Assembly (NCBI GenBank): GCA_964057225.1
Contig: OZ059899.1
Coordinates: 558,001-622,000, forward strand
Origin: Auanema rhodensis
Taxonomy: Eukaryota > Nematoda > Chromadorea > Rhabditida > Rhabditidae
DNA: 64,000 nt
Direction: 5' to 3'
Part shown: in pieces, positions 11,262 to 26,221 of the stretch
Layout of the letters: each line of letters opens with the position of its first letter
Numbering within the stretch: the first letter of the stretch is position 1
Translations under genes and position numbers: made by a program
Notes under the pieces: model-generated
Told to the model about the DNA's origin: nothing
Databases searched by the model: none
The model's input: only the letters and a program-made list of their open reading frames with translations

Positions 11262-14253
11262 GTGCCCTTGGTATGTAACTCGCTTCACGTGAAAGATAAA
11301 GAGATGCGGTTTTCAAAATTAGATTCCCCATGTCCATATTAGTCTAAAAACAAATTTTTATTGATATTGGTGCATGGTAACCATGACTTTGAAATTTACG
11401 TGAACTTTAATTTATGCTAATTAAATGTACACGTGATGTGCACTTGGTATGTAACTCGCTTCACGTGAAAGATAAAGAGATGCGGTTTTCAAAATTAGAT
11501 TCCCCATGTCCATATTAGTCTAAAAACAAATTTTTATTGATATTGGTGCATGGTAACCATGACTTTGAAATTTACGTGAACTTTAATTTATGCTAATTAA
11601 ATGTACACGTGATGTGCCCTTGGTATGTAACTCGCTTCACGTGAAAGATAAAGAGATGCGGTTTTCAAAATTAGATTCCCCATGTCCATATTAGTCTAAA
11701 AACAAATTTTTATTGATATTGGTGCATGGTAACCATGACTTTGAAATTTACGTGAACTTTAATTTATGCTAATTAAATGTACACGTGATGTGCACTTGGT
11801 ATGTAACTCGCTTCACGTGAAAGATAAAGAGATGCGGTTTTCAAAATTAGATTCCCCATGTCCATATTAGTCTAAAAACAAATTTTTATTGATATTGGTT
11901 CATGGTAACCATGACTTTGAAATTTACGTGAACTTCAATTTATGCTAATTAAATGTACACGTGATGTGCACTTGGTATGTAACTCGCTTCACGTGAAAGA
12001 TAAAGAGATTCGGTTTCCAAAATTAGATTCCCCATGTCCATATTAGTCTAAAAACAAATTTTTATTGATATTGGTGCATAGTAACCATGACTTTGAAATT
12101 TACGTGAACTTTAATTTATGCTAATTAAATGTACACGTGATGGGCACTTGGTATGTAACTCGCTTCACGTGAACGATAAAGAGATGCGGTTTTCAAAATT
12201 AGATTCCCCATGTCCATATTAGTCTAAAAACAAATTTTTATTGATATTGGTTCATGGTAACCATGACTTTGAAATTTACGTGAACTTTAATTTATGCTAA
12301 TTAAATGTACACGTGATGTGCACTTGGTATGTAACTCGCTTCACGTGAAAGATAAAGAGATGCGGTTTTCAAAATTAGATTCCCCATGTCCATATTAGTC
12401 TAAAAACAAATTTTTATTGATATTGGTGCATGGTAACCATGACTTTGAAATTTACGTGAACTTTAATTTATGCTAATTAAATGTACACGTGATGTGCACT
12501 TGGTATGTAACTCGCTTCACGTGAAAGATAAAGAGATTCGGTTTCCAAAATTAGATTCCCCATGTCCATATTAGTCTAAAAACAAATTTTTATTGATATT
12601 GGTGCATGGTAACCATGACTTTGAAATTTACGTGAACTTTAATTTATGCTAATTAAATGTACACGTGATGTGCACTTGGTATGTAACTCGCTTCACGTGA
12701 ACGATAAAGAGATGCGGTTTTCAAAATTAGTTTCCCCATGTCCATATTAGTCTAAAAACAAATTTTTATTGATATTGGTTCATGGTAACCATGACTTTGA
12801 AATTTACGTGAACTTTAATTTATGCTAATTAAATGTACACGTGATGTGCACTTGGTATGTAACTCGCTTCACGTGAAAGATAAAGAGATGCGGTTTTCAA
12901 AATTAGATTCCCCATGTCCATATTAGTCTAAAAACAAATTTTTATTGATATTGGTTCATGGTAACCATGACTTTGAAATTTACGTGAACTTTAATTTATG
13001 CTAATTAAATGTACACGTGATGTGCACTTGGTATGTAACTCGCTTCACGTGAAAGATAAAGAGATGCGGTTTTCAAAATTAGATTCCCCATGTCCATATT
13101 AGTCTAAAAACAAATTTTTATTGATATTTGTGCATGGTAACCATGACTTTGAAATTTACGTGAACTTTAATTTATGCTAATTAAATGTACACGTGATGTG
13201 CCCTTGGTATGTAACTCGCTTCACGTGAAAGATAAAAGGATGCGGTTTTCAAAATTAGATTCCCCATGTCCATATTAGTCTAAAAACAAATTTTTATTGA
13301 TATTGGTTCATGGTAACCATGACTTTGAAATTTACGTGAACTTTAATTTATGCTAATTAAATGTACACGTGATGTGCACTTGGTATGTAACTCGCTTCAC
13401 GTGAAAGATAAAGAGATGCGGTTTTCAAAATTAGATTCCCCATGTCCATATTAGTCTAAAAACAAATTTTTATTGATATTGGTGCATGGTAACCATGACT
13501 TTGAAATTTACGTGAACTTTAATTTATGCTAATTAAATGTACACGTGATGTGCCCTTGGTATGTAACTCGCTTCACGTGAGAGATAAAGAGATGCGGTTT
13601 TCAAAATTAGATTCCCCATGTCCATATTAGTCTAAAAACAAATTTTTATTGATATTGGTTCATGGTAACCATGACTTTGAAATTTACGTGAACTTCAATT
13701 TATGCTAATTAAATGTACACGTGATGTGCCCTTGGTATGTAACTCGCTTCACGTGAAAGATAAAGAGATGCGGTTTTCAAAATTAGATTCCCCATGTCCA
13801 TATAAGTCTAAAAACAAATTTTTATTGATATTTGTGCATGGTAACCATGACTTTGAAATTCACGTGAACTTTAATTTATGCTAATTAAATGTACACGTGA
13901 TGTGCACTTGGTATGTAACTCGCTTCACGTGAAAGATAAAGAGATGCGGTTTTCAAAATTAGATTCCCCATGTCCATATTAGTCTAAAAACAAATTTTTA
14001 TTGATATTGGTTCATGGTAACCATGACTTTGAAATTTACGTGAACTTTAATTTATGCTAATTAAATGTACACGTGATGTGCACTTGGTATGTAACTCGCT
14101 TCACGTGAAAGATAAAGAGATGCTGTTTTCAAAATTAGATTCCCCATGTCCATATTAGTCTAAAAACAAATTTTTATTGATATTGGTTCATGGTAACCAT
14201 GACTTTGAAATTTACGTGAACTTCAATTTATGCTAATTAAATGTACACGTGAT

Positions 14254-14781
14254 GTGCCCTTGGTATGTAACTCGCTTCACGTGAAAGATAAAGAGATGCG
14301 GTTTTCAAAATTAGATTCCCCATGTCAATATTAGTCTAAAAACAAATTTTTATTGATATTGGTGCATGGTAACCATGACTTTGAAATTTACGTGAACTTT
14401 AATTTATGCTAATTAAATGTACACGTGATGTGCCCTTGGTATGTAACTCGCTTCACGTGAAAGATAAAGAGATGCGGTTTTCAAAATTAGATTCCCCATG
14501 TCCATATTAGTCTAAAAACAAATTTTTATTGATATTGGTGCATGGTAACCATGACTTTCAAATTTACGTGAACTTTAATTTATGCTAATTAAATGTACAC
14601 GTGATGTGCCCTTGGTATGTAACTCGCTTCACGTGAAAGATAAAGAGATGCGGTTTTCAAAATTAGATTCCCCATGTCCATATTAGTCTAAAAACAAATT
14701 TTTATTGATATTGGTGCATGGTAACCATGACTTTGAAATTTACGTGAACTTTAATTTATGCTAATTAAATGTACACGTGAT
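14254..14781 (+). repeat. Three-monomer segment shared with the 9-mer repeat downstream
   Basis: Monomer 14254 carries GTCAATATT (14324) and the next carries GACTTTCAAA (14553). The same pair recurs exactly 3168 bp (18 monomers) later at 17492 and 17721, then 1584 bp later again. This places an older or partial copy of the 9-mer unit upstream. The neighbouring monomers do not match the 9-mer in full. Confidence 0.75.
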
Positions 14782-16541
14782 GTGCACTTGGTATGTAACT
14801 CGCTTCACGTGAAAGATAAAGAGATGCGGTTTTCAAAATTAGATTCCCCATGTCCATATTAGTCTAAAAACAAATTTTTATTGATATTGGTTCATGGTAA
14901 CCATGACTTTGAAATTTACGTGAACTTCAATTTATGCTAATTAAATGTACACGTGATGTGCACTTGGTATGTAACTCGCTTCACGTGAAAGATAAAGAGA
15001 TGCGGTTTCCAAAATTAGATTCCCCATGTCCATATTAGTCTAAAAACAAATTTTTATTGATATTGGTGCATGGTAACCATGACTTTGAAATTTACGTGAA
15101 CTTTAATTTATGCTAATTAAATGTACACGTGATGTGCACTTGGTATGTAACTCGCTTCACGTGAAAGATAAAGAGATGCGGTTTTCAAAATTAGATTCCC
15201 CATGTCCATATTAGTCTAAAAACAAATTTTTATTGATATTGGTTCATGGTAACCATGACTTTGAAATTTACGTGAACTTTAATTTATGCTAATTAAATGT
15301 ACACGTGATGTGCACTTGGTATGTAACTCGCTTCACGTGAAAGATAAAGAGATGCGGTTTTCAAAATTAGATACCCCATGTCCATATTAGTCTAAAAACA
15401 AATTTTTATTGATATTGGTTCATGGTAACCATGACTTTGAAATTTACGTGAACTTCAATTTATGCTAATTAAATGTACACGTGATGTGCACTTGGTATGT
15501 AACTCGCTTCACGTGAAAGATAAAGAGATGCGGTTTCCAAAATTAGATTCCCCATGTCCATATTAGTCTAAAAACAAATTTTTATTGATATTGGTGCATG
15601 GTAACCATGACTTTGAAATTTACGTGAACTTTAATTTATGCTAATTAAATGTACACGTGATGTGCACTTGGTATGTAACTCGCTTCACGTGAAAGATAAA
15701 GAGATGCGGTTTTCAAAATTAGATTCCCCATGTCCATATTAGTCTAAAAACAAATTTTTATTGATATTGGTTCATGGTAACCATGACTTTGAAATTTACG
15801 TGAACTTTAATTTATGCTAATTAAATGTACACGTGATGTGCACTTGGTATGTAACTCGCTTCACGTGAAAGATAAAGAGATGCGGTTTTCAAAATTAGAT
15901 TCCCCATGTCCATATTAGTCTAAAAACAAATTTTTATTGATATTGGTGCATGGTAACCATGACTTTGAAATTTACGTGAACTTTAATTTATGCTAATTAA
16001 ATGTACACGTGATGTGCCCTTGGTATGTAACTCGCTTCACGTGAAAGATAAAGAGATGCGGTTTTCAAAATTAGATTCCCCATGTCCATATTAGTCTAAA
16101 AACAAATTTTTATTGATATTGGTGCATGGTAACCATGACTTTGAAATTCACGTGAACTTTAATTTATGCTAATTAAATGTACACGTGATGTGCACTTGGT
16201 ATGTAACTCGCTTCACGTGAAAGATAAGAAGATGCGGTTTTCAAAATTAGATTCCCCATGTCCATATTAGTCTAAAAACAAATTTTTATTGATATTGGTG
16301 CATGGTAACCATGACTTTGAAATTTACGTGAACTTTAATTTATGCTAATTAAATGTACACGTGATGTGCCCTTGGTATGTAACTCGCTTCACGTAAAAGA
16401 TAAAGAGATGCGGTTTTCAAAATTAGATTCCCCATGTCCATATTAGTCTAAAAACAAATTTTTATTGATATTGGTTCATGGTAACCATGACTTTGAAATT
16501 TACGTGAACTTTAATTTATGCTAATTAAATGTACACGTGAT

Positions 16542-19500
16542 GTGCACTTGGTATGTAACTCGCTTCACGTGAAAGATAAAGAGATGCGGTTTTCAAAATT
16601 AGATACCCCATGTCCATATTAGTCTAAAAACAAATTTTTATTGATATTGGTTCATGGTAACCATGACTTTGAAATTTACGTGAACTTCAATTTATGCTAA
16701 TTAAATGTACACGTGATGTGCACTTGGTATGTAACTCGCTTCACGTGAAAGATAAAGAGATGCGGTTTCCAAAATTAGATTCCCCATGTCCATATTAGTC
16801 TAAAAACAAATTTTTATTGATATTGGTTCATGGTAACCATGACTTTGAAATTTACGTGAACTTCAATTTATGCTAATTAAATGTACACGTGATGTGCACT
16901 TGGTATGTAACTCGCTTCACGTGAAAGATAAAGAGATGCGGTTTTCAAAATTAGATTCCCCATGTCCATATTAGTCTAAAAACAAATTTTTATTGATATT
17001 GGTTCATGGTAACCATGACTTTGAAATTTACGTGAACTTTAATTTATGCTAATTAAATGTACACGTGATGTGCACTTGGTATGTAACTCGCTTCACGTGA
17101 AAGATAAAGAGATGCGGTTTTCAAAATTAGATTCCCCATGTCCATATTAGTCTAAAAACAAATTTTTATTGATATTGGTTCATGGTAACCATGACTTTGA
17201 AATTTACGTGAACTTCAATTTATGCTAATTAAATGTACACGTGATGTGCCCTTGGTATGTAACTCGCTTCACGTGAGAGATAAAGAGATGCGGTTTTCAA
17301 AATTAGATTCCCCATGTCCATATTAGTCTAAAAACAAATTTTTATTGATATTGGTTCATGGTAACCATGACTTTGAAATTTACGTGAACTTTAATTTATG
17401 CTAATTAAATGTACACGTGATGTGCACTTGGTATGTAACTCGCTTCACGTGAAAGATAAAGAGATGCGGTTTTCAAAATTAGATTCCCCATGTCAATATT
17501 AGTCTAAAAACAAATTTTTATTGATATTGGTGCATGGTAACCATGACTTTGAAATTTACGTGAACTTTAATTTATGCTAATTAAATGTACACGTGATGTG
17601 CCCTTGGTATGTAACTCGCTTCACGTGAAAGATAAAGAGATGCGGTTTTCAAAATTAGATTCCCCATGTCCATATTAGTCTAAAAACAAATTTTTATTGA
17701 TATTGGTGCATGGTAACCATGACTTTCAAATTTACGTGAACTTTAATTTATGCTAATTAAATGTACACGTGATGTGCCCTTGGTATGTAACTCGCTTCAC
17801 GTGAAAGATAAAGAGATGCGGTTTTCAAAATTAGATTCCCCATGTCCATATTAGTCTAAAAACAAATTTTTATTGATATTGGTGCATGGTAACCATGACT
17901 TTGAAATTTACGTGAACTTTAATTTATGCTAATTAAATGTACACGTGATGTGCACTTGGTATGTAACTCGCTTCACGTGAAAGATAAAGAGATGCGGTTT
18001 TCAAAATTAGATTCCCCATGTCCATATTAGTCTAAAAACAAATTTTTATTGATATTGGTGCATGGTAACCATGACTTTGAAATTTACGTGAACTTCAATT
18101 TATGCTAATTAAATGTACACGTGATGTGCACTTGGTATGTAACTCGCTTCACGTGAAAGATAAAGAGATGCGGTTTTCAAAATTAGATACCCCATGTCCA
18201 TATTAGTCTAAAAACAAATTTTTATTGATATTGGTTCATGGTAACCATGACTTTGAAATTTACGTGAACTTCAATTTATGCTAATTAAATGTACACGTGA
18301 TGTGCACTTGGTATGTAACTCGCTTCACGTGAAAGATAAAGAGATGCGGTTTCCAAAATTAGATTCCCCATGTCCATATTAGTCTAAAAACAAATTTTTA
18401 TTGATATTGGTTCATGGTAACCATGACTTTGAAATTTACGTGAACTTCAATTTATGCTAATTAAATGTACACGTGATGTGCACTTGGTATGTAACTCGCT
18501 TCACGTGAAAGATAAAGAGATGCGGTTTTCAAAATTAGATTCCCCATGTCCATATTAGTCTAAAAACAAATTTTTATTGATATTGGTTCATGGTAACCAT
18601 GACTTTGAAATTTACGTGAACTTTAATTTATGCTAATTAAATGTACACGTGATGTGCACTTGGTATGTAACTCGCTTCACGTGAAAGATAAAGAGATGCG
18701 GTTTTCAAAATTAGATTCCCCATGTCCATATTAGTCTAAAAACAAATTTTTATTGATATTGGTTCATGGTAACCATGACTTTGAAATTTACGTGAACTTC
18801 AATTTATGCTAATTAAATGTACACGTGATGTGCCCTTGGTATGTAACTCGCTTCACGTGAGAGATAAAGAGATGCGGTTTTCAAAATTAGATTCCCCATG
18901 TCCATATTAGTCTAAAAACAAATTTTTATTGATATTGGTTCATGGTAACCATGACTTTGAAATTTACGTGAACTTTAATTTATGCTAATTAAATGTACAC
19001 GTGATGTGCACTTGGTATGTAACTCGCTTCACGTGAAAGATAAAGAGATGCGGTTTTCAAAATTAGATTCCCCATGTCAATATTAGTCTAAAAACAAATT
19101 TTTATTGATATTGGTGCATGGTAACCATGACTTTGAAATTTACGTGAACTTTAATTTATGCTAATTAAATGTACACGTGATGTGCCCTTGGTATGTAACT
19201 CGCTTCACGTGAAAGATAAAGAGATGCGGTTTTCAAAATTAGATTCCCCATGTCCATATTAGTCTAAAAACAAATTTTTATTGATATTGGTGCATGGTAA
19301 CCATGACTTTCAAATTTACGTGAACTTTAATTTATGCTAATTAAATGTACACGTGATGTGCCCTTGGTATGTAACTCGCTTCACGTGAAAGATAAAGAGA
19401 TGCGGTTTTCAAAATTAGATTCCCCATGTCCATATTAGTCTAAAAACAAATTTTTATTGATATTGGTGCATGGTAACCATGACTTTGAAATTTACGTGAA

Positions 19501-19709
19501 CTTTAATTTATGCTAATTAAATGTACACGTGATGTGCACTTGGTATGTAACTCGCTTCACGTGAAAGATAAAGAGATGCGGTTTTCAAAATTAGATTCCC
19601 CATGTCCATATTAGTCTAAAAACAAATTTTTATTGATATTGGTTCATGGTAACCATGACTTTGAAATTTACGTGAACTTCAATTTATGCTAATTAAATGT
19701 ACACGTGAT
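16542..19709 (+). repeat. 9-monomer (1584 bp) tandem higher-order repeat, two copies
   Basis: Copies 16542-18125 and 18126-19709 align monomer by monomer. Markers are AGATACCCC (16601 and 18185), GTTTCC (next monomer), GTGAGAGAT with GCCC (17271-17280 and 18855-18864), GTCAATATT (17492 and 19076) and GACTTTCAAA (17721 and 19305). Every spacing is 1584 bp. The last monomer differs at position 111 (G in the first copy, T in the second). Confidence 0.9.
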
Positions 19710-21293
19710 GTGCACTTGGTATGTAACTCGCTTCACGTGAAAGATAAAGAGATGCGGTTTCCAAAATTAGATTCCCCATGTCCATATTAGTCTAAAAACA
19801 AATTTTTATTGATATTGGTGCATGGTAACCATGACTTTGAAAATTACGTGAACTTTAATTTATGCTAATTAAATGTACACGTGATGTGCACTTGGTATGT
19901 AACTCGCTTCACGTGAAAGATAAAGAGATGCGGTTTTCAAAATTAGATTCCCCATGTCCATATTATTCTAAAAACAAATTTTTATTGATATTGGTTCATG
20001 GTAACCATGACTTTGAAATTTACGTGAACTTTAATTTATGCTAATTAAATGTACACGTGATGTGCACTTGGTATGTAACTCGCTTCACGTGAAAGATAAA
20101 GAGATGCGGTTTTCAAAATTAGATACCCCATGTCCATATTAGTCTAAAAACAAATTTTTTTTGATATTGGTTCATGGTAACCATGACTTTGAAATTTACG
20201 TGAACTTCAATTTATGCTAATTAAATGTACACGTGATGTGCACTTGGTATGTAACTCGCTTCACGTGAAAGATAAAGAGATGCGGTTTCCAAAATTAGAT
20301 TCCCCATGTCCATATTAGTCTAAAAACAAATTTTTATTGATATTGGTGCATGGTAACCATGACTTTGAAATTTACGTGAACTTTAATTTATGCTAATTAA
20401 ATGTACACGTGATGTGCACTTGGTATGTAACTCGCTTCACGTGAAAGATAAAGAGATGCGGTTTTCAAAATTAGATTCCCCATGTTCATATTAGTCTAAA
20501 AACAAATTTTTATTGATATTGGTTCATGGTAACCATGACTTTGAAATTTACGTGAACTTTAATTTATGCTAATTAAATGTACACGTGATGTGCACTTGGT
20601 ATGTAACTCGCTTCACGTGAAAGATAAAGAGATGCGGTTTTCAAAATTAGATTCCCCATGTCCATATTAGTCTAAAAACAAATTTTTATTGATATTGGTT
20701 CATGGTAACCATGACTTTGAAATTTACGTGAACTTCAATTTATGCTAATTAAATGTACACGTGATGTGCACTTGGTATGTAACTCGCTTCACGTGAAAGA
20801 TAAAGAGATGCGGTTTCCAAAATTAGATTCCCCATGTCCATATTAGTCTAAAAACAAATTTTTATTGATATTGGTGCATGGTAACCATGACTTTGAAAAT
20901 TACGTGAACTTTAATTTATGCTAATTAAATGTACACGTGATGTGCACTTGGTATGTAACTCGCTTCACGTGAAAGATAAAGAGATGCGGTTTTCAAAATT
21001 AGATTCCCCATGTCCATATTATTCTAAAAACAAATTTTTATTGATATTGGTTCATGGTAACCATGACTTTGAAATTTACGTGAACTTTAATTTATGCTAA
21101 TTAAATGTACACGTGATGTGCACTTGGTATGTAACTCGCTTCACGTGAAAGATAAAGAGATGCGGTTTTCAAAATTAGATACCCCATGTCCATATTAGTC
21201 TAAAAACAAATTTTTATTGATATTGGTTCATGGTAACCATGACTTTGAAATTTACGTGAACTTTAATTTATGCTAATTAAATGTACACGTGAT
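19710..21293 (+). repeat. 6-monomer (1056 bp) repeat, one and a half copies
   Basis: Unit 19710-20765 is followed by the first three monomers of a second unit, 20766-21293. Diagnostic markers are GAAAATTACG (19839-19848 and 20895-20904) and TATTATTCT in place of TATTAGTCT in the next monomer. That G to T change removes a stop codon in one frame, which produces two identical 60-codon spurious reading frames at 19862-20044 and 20918-21100. The third monomer has AGATACCCC. Spacing is 1056 bp throughout. Confidence 0.88.
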
Positions 21294-21821
21294 GTGCACT
21301 TGGTATGTAACTCGCTTCACGTGAAAGATAAAGAGATGCGGTTTTCAAAATTAGATTCCCCATGTCCATATTAGTCTAAAAACAAATTTTTATTGATATT
21401 GGTTCATGGTAACCATGACTTTGAAATTTACGTGAACTTTAATTTATGCTAATTAAATGTACACGTGATGTGCACTTGGTATGTAACTCGCTTCACGTGA
21501 AAGATAAAGAGATGCGGTTTTCAAAATTAGATTCCCCATGTCCATATTAGTCTAAAAACAAATTTTTATTGATATTGGTGCATGGTAACCATGACTTTGA
21601 AATTTACGTGAACTTTAATTTATGCTAATTAAATGTACACGTGATGTGCCCTTGGTATGTAACTCGCTTCACGTGAAAGATAAAGAGATGCGGTTTTCAA
21701 AATTAGATTCCCCATGTCCACATTAGTCTAAAAACAAATTTTTATTGATATTGGTGCATGGTAACCATGACTTTGAAATTCACGTGAACTTTAATTTATG
21801 CTAATTAAATGTACACGTGAT

Positions 21822-23229
21822 GTGCACTTGGTATGTAACTCGCTTCACGTGAAAGATAAAGAGATGCGGTTTTCAAAATTAGATACCCCATGTCCATATT
21901 AGTCTAAAAACAAATTTTTATTGATATTGGTTCATGGTAACCATGACTTTGAAATTTACGTGAACTTCAATTTATGCTAATTAAATGTACACGTGATGTG
22001 CACTTGGTATGTAACTCGCTTCACGTGAAAGATAAAGAGATGCGGTTTCCAAAATTAGATTCCCCATGTCCATATTAGTCTAAAAACAAATTTTTATTGA
22101 TATTGGTGCATGGTAACCATGACTTTGAAATTTACGTGAACTTTAATTTATGCTAATTAAATGTACACGTGATGTGCACTTGGTATGTAACTCGCTTCAC
22201 GTGAAAGATAAAGAGATGCGGTTTTCAAAATTAGATTCCCCATGTCCATATTAGTCTAAAAACAAATTTTTATTGATATTGGTTCATGGTAACCATGACT
22301 TTGAAATTTACGTGAACTTTAATTTATGCTAATTAAATGTACACGTGATGTGCACTTGGTATGTAACTCGCTTCACGTGAAAGATAAAGAGATGCGGTTT
22401 TCAAAATTAGATTCCCCATGTCCATATTAGTCTAAAAACAAATTTTTATTGATATTGGTGCATGGTAACCATGACTTTGAAATTTACGTGAACTTTAATT
22501 TATGCTAATTAAATGTACACGTGATGTGCCCTTGGTATGTAACTCGCTTCACGTGAAAGATAAAGAGATGCGGTTTTCAAAATTAGATTCCCCATGTCCA
22601 TATTAGTCTAAAAACAAATTTTTATTGATATTGGTGCATGGTAACCATGACTTTGAAATTCACGTGAACTTTAATTTATGCTAATTAAATGTACACGTGA
22701 TGTGCACTTGGTATGTAACTCGCTTCACGTGAAAGATAAAAAGATGCGGTTTTCAAAATTAGATTCCCCATGTCCATATTAGTCTAAAAACAAATTTTTA
22801 TTGATATTGGTGCATGGTAACCATGACTTTGAAATTTACGTGAACTTTAATTTATGCTAATTAAATGTACACGTGATGTGCCCTTGGTATGTAACTCGCT
22901 TCACGTAAAAGATAAAGAGATGCGGTTTTCAAAATTAGATTCCCCATGTCCATATTAGTCTAAAAACAAATTTTTATTGATATTGGTTCATGGTAACCAT
23001 GACTTTGAAATTTACGTGAACTTTAATTTATGCTAATTAAATGTACACGTGATGTGCACTTGGTATGTAACTCGCTTCACGTGAAAGATAAAGAGATGCG
23101 GTTTTCAAAATTAGATACCCCATGTCCATATTAGTCTAAAAACAAATTTTTATTGATATTGGTTCATGGTAACCATGACTTTGAAATTTACGTGAACTTC
23201 AATTTATGCTAATTAAATGTACACGTGAT
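21822..23229 (+). repeat. 8-monomer module, copy 1
   Basis: Ordered barcode: AGATACCCC with CTTCAAT; GTTTCC; plain with T111; plain with G111; GCCC with TTCACG; GATAAAAAGATG; GCCC with CACGTAAAAG; AGATACCCC. The same order occurs at 28334-29741 and 33086-34493, and with one extra monomer at 24638-26221. The last three markers also recur, in the same order on the satellite strand, in the reverse arm at 40.3-45.0 kb and 48.0 kb. Confidence 0.82.
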
Positions 23230-23933
23230 GTGCACTTGGTATGTAACTCGCTTCACGTGAAAGATAAAGAGATCCGGTTTCCAAAATTAGATTCCCCATG
23301 TCCATATTAGTCTAAAAACAAATTTTTATTGATATTGGTGCATGGTAACCATGACTTTGAAATTTACGTGAACTTTAATTTATGCTAATTAAATGTACAC
23401 GTGATGTGCACTTGGTATGTAACTCGCTTCACGTGAAAGATAAAGAGATGCGGTTTTCAAAATTAGATTCCCCATGTCCATATTAGTCAAAAAACAAATT
23501 TTTATTGATATTGGTGCATGGTAACCATGACTTTGAAATTTACGTGAACTTTAATTTATGCTAATTAAATGTACACGTGATGTGCACTTGGTATGTAACT
23601 CGCTTCACGTGAAAGATAAAGAGATGCGGTTTTCAAAATTAAATTCCCCATGTCCATATTAGTCTAAAAACAAATTTTTATTGATATTGGTGCATGGTAA
23701 CCATGACTTTGAAATTTACGTGAACTTTAATTTATGCTAATTAAATGTACACGTGATGTGCCCTTGGTATGTAACTCGCTTCACGTAAAAGATAAAGAGA
23801 TGCGGTTTTCAAAATTAGATTCCCCATGTCCATATTAGTCTAAAAACAAATTTTTATTGATATTGGTTCATGGTAACCATGACTTTGAAATTTACGTGAA
23901 CTTTAATTTATGCTAATTAAATGTACACGTGAT
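22350..23933 (+). repeat. 9-monomer block, copy 1 (repeated 17 monomers downstream)
   Basis: Markers match 25342-26925 at an exact offset of 2992 bp: GATAAAAAGATG, CACGTAAAAG (22903 and 25895), AGATACCCC (23113 and 26105), GTCAAAAAAC, TTAAATTCC, and a second CACGTAAAAG (23783 and 26775). Monomer 23230 has a private GATCCGG variant. Within the block the CACGTAAAAG monomers are 880 bp (five monomers) apart, an internal 5-mer periodicity. Confidence 0.85.
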
Positions 23934-24637
23934 GTGCACTTGGTATGTAACTCGCTTCACGTGAAAGATAAAGAGATGCGGTTTTCAAAATTAGATACCC
24001 CATGTCCATATTAGTCTAAAAACAAATTTTTATTGATATTGGTTCATGGTAACCATGACTTTGAAATTTACGTGAACTTCAATTTATGCTAATTAAATGT
24101 ACACGTGATGTGCACTTGGTATGTAACTCGCTTCACGTGAAAGATAAAGAGATGCGGTTTCCAAAATTAGATTCCCCATGTCCATATTAGTCTAAAAACA
24201 AATTTTTATTGATATTGGTGCATGGTAACCATGACTTTGAAATTTACGTGAACTTTAATTTATGCTAATTAAATGTACACGTGATGTGCACTTGGTATGT
24301 AACTCGCTTCACGTGAAAGATAAAGAGATGCGGTTTCCAAAATTAGATTCCCCATGTCCATATTAGTCTAAAAACAAATTTTTATTGATATTGGTGCATG
24401 GTAACCATGACTTTGAAATTTACGTGAACTTTAATTTATGCTAATTAAATGTACACGTGATGTGCACTTGGTATGTAACTCGCTTCACGTGAAAGATAAA
24501 GAGATGCGGTTTTCAAAATTAGATTCCCCATGTCCATATTAGTCTAAAAACAAATTTTTATTGATATTGGTTCATGGTAACCATGACTTTGAAATTTACG
24601 TGAACTTTAATTTATGCTAATTAAATGTACACGTGAT

Positions 24638-26221
24638 GTGCACTTGGTATGTAACTCGCTTCACGTGAAAGATAAAGAGATGCGGTTTTCAAAATTAGAT
24701 ACCCCATGTCCATATTAGTCTAAAAACAAATTTTTATTGATATTGGTTCATGGTAACCATGACTTTGAAATTTACGTGAACTTCAATTTATGCTAATTAA
24801 ATGTACACGTGATGTGCACTTGGTATGTAACTCGCTTCACGTGAAAGATAAAGAGATGCGGTTTCCAAAATTAGATTCCCCATGTCCATATTAGTCTAAA
24901 AACAAATTTTTATTGATATTGGTGCATGGTAACCATGACTTTGAAATTTACGTGAACTTTAATTTATGCTAATTAAATGTACACGTGATGTGCACTTGGT
25001 ATGTAACTCGCTTCACGTGAAAGATAAAGAGATGCGGTTTTCAAAATTAGATTCCCCATGTCCATATTAGTCTAAAAACAAATTTTTATTGATATTGGTG
25101 CATGGTAACCATGACTTTGAAATTCACGTGAACTTTAATTTATGCTAATTAAATGTACACGTGATGTGCACTTGGTATGTAACTCGCTTCACGTGAAAGA
25201 TAAAGAGATGCGGTTTCCAAAATTAGATTCCCCATGTCCATATTAGTCTAAAAACAAATTTTTATTGATATTGGTTCATGGTAACCATGACTTTGAAATT
25301 TACGTGAACTTTAATTTATGCTAATTAAATGTACACGTGATGTGCACTTGGTATGTAACTCGCTTCACGTGAAAGATAAAGAGATGCGGTTTTCAAAATT
25401 AGATTCCCCATGTCCATATTAGTCTAAAAACAAATTTTTATTGATATTGGTGCATGGTAACCATGACTTTGAAATTTACGTGAACTTTAATTTATGCTAA
25501 TTAAATGTACACGTGATGTGCCCTTGGTATGTAACTCGCTTCACGTGAAAGATAAAGAGATGCGGTTTTCAAAATTAGATTCCCCATGTCCATATTAGTC
25601 TAAAAACAAATTTTTATTGATATTGGTGCATGGTAACCATGACTTTGAAATTCACGTGAACTTTAATTTATGCTAATTAAATGTACACGTGATGTGCACT
25701 TGGTATGTAACTCGCTTCACGTGAAAGATAAAAAGATGCGGTTTTCAAAATTAGATTCCCCATGTCCATATTAGTCTAAAAACAAATTTTTATTGATATT
25801 GGTGCATGGTAACCATGACTTTGAAATTTACGTGAACTTTAATTTATGCTAATTAAATGTACACGTGATGTGCCCTTGGTATGTAACTCGCTTCACGTAA
25901 AAGATAAAGAGATGCGGTTTTCAAAATTAGATTCCCCATGTCCATATTAGTCTAAAAACAAATTTTTATTGATATTGGTTCATGGTAACCATGACTTTGA
26001 AATTTACGTGAACTTTAATTTATGCTAATTAAATGTACACGTGATGTGCACTTGGTATGTAACTCGCTTCACGTGAAAGATAAAGAGATGCGGTTTTCAA
26101 AATTAGATACCCCATGTCCATATTAGTCTAAAAACAAATTTTTATTGATATTGGTTCATGGTAACCATGACTTTGAAATTTACGTGAACTTCAATTTATG
26201 CTAATTAAATGTACACGTGAT
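24638..26221 (+). repeat. 8-monomer module, expanded variant (9 monomers)
   Basis: Same order as the 21822-23229 module, but with one additional monomer between the GTTTCC copy and the GCCC/TTCACG copy. Monomer 24990 also has TTCACG, and 25166 combines GTTTCC with T111. It overlaps the second copy of the 9-monomer block, so the modules have been cut and recombined in different registers. Confidence 0.75.

Noticed and set aside
13702-13884. Open reading frame of 60 codons
   Set aside because: It lies wholly in satellite and exists only because TATTAGTCT is TATAAGTCT in one monomer, which removes a stop codon in that frame. It spans the end of one monomer and most of the next and has no codon-like constraint. 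Not a gene.
19862-20044. Open reading frame of 60 codons, repeated identically at 20918-21100
   Set aside because: Both come from one change (TATTAGTCT to TATTATTCT) carried on the 1056 bp repeat. The two identical reading frames are one satellite variant copied, not two genes.
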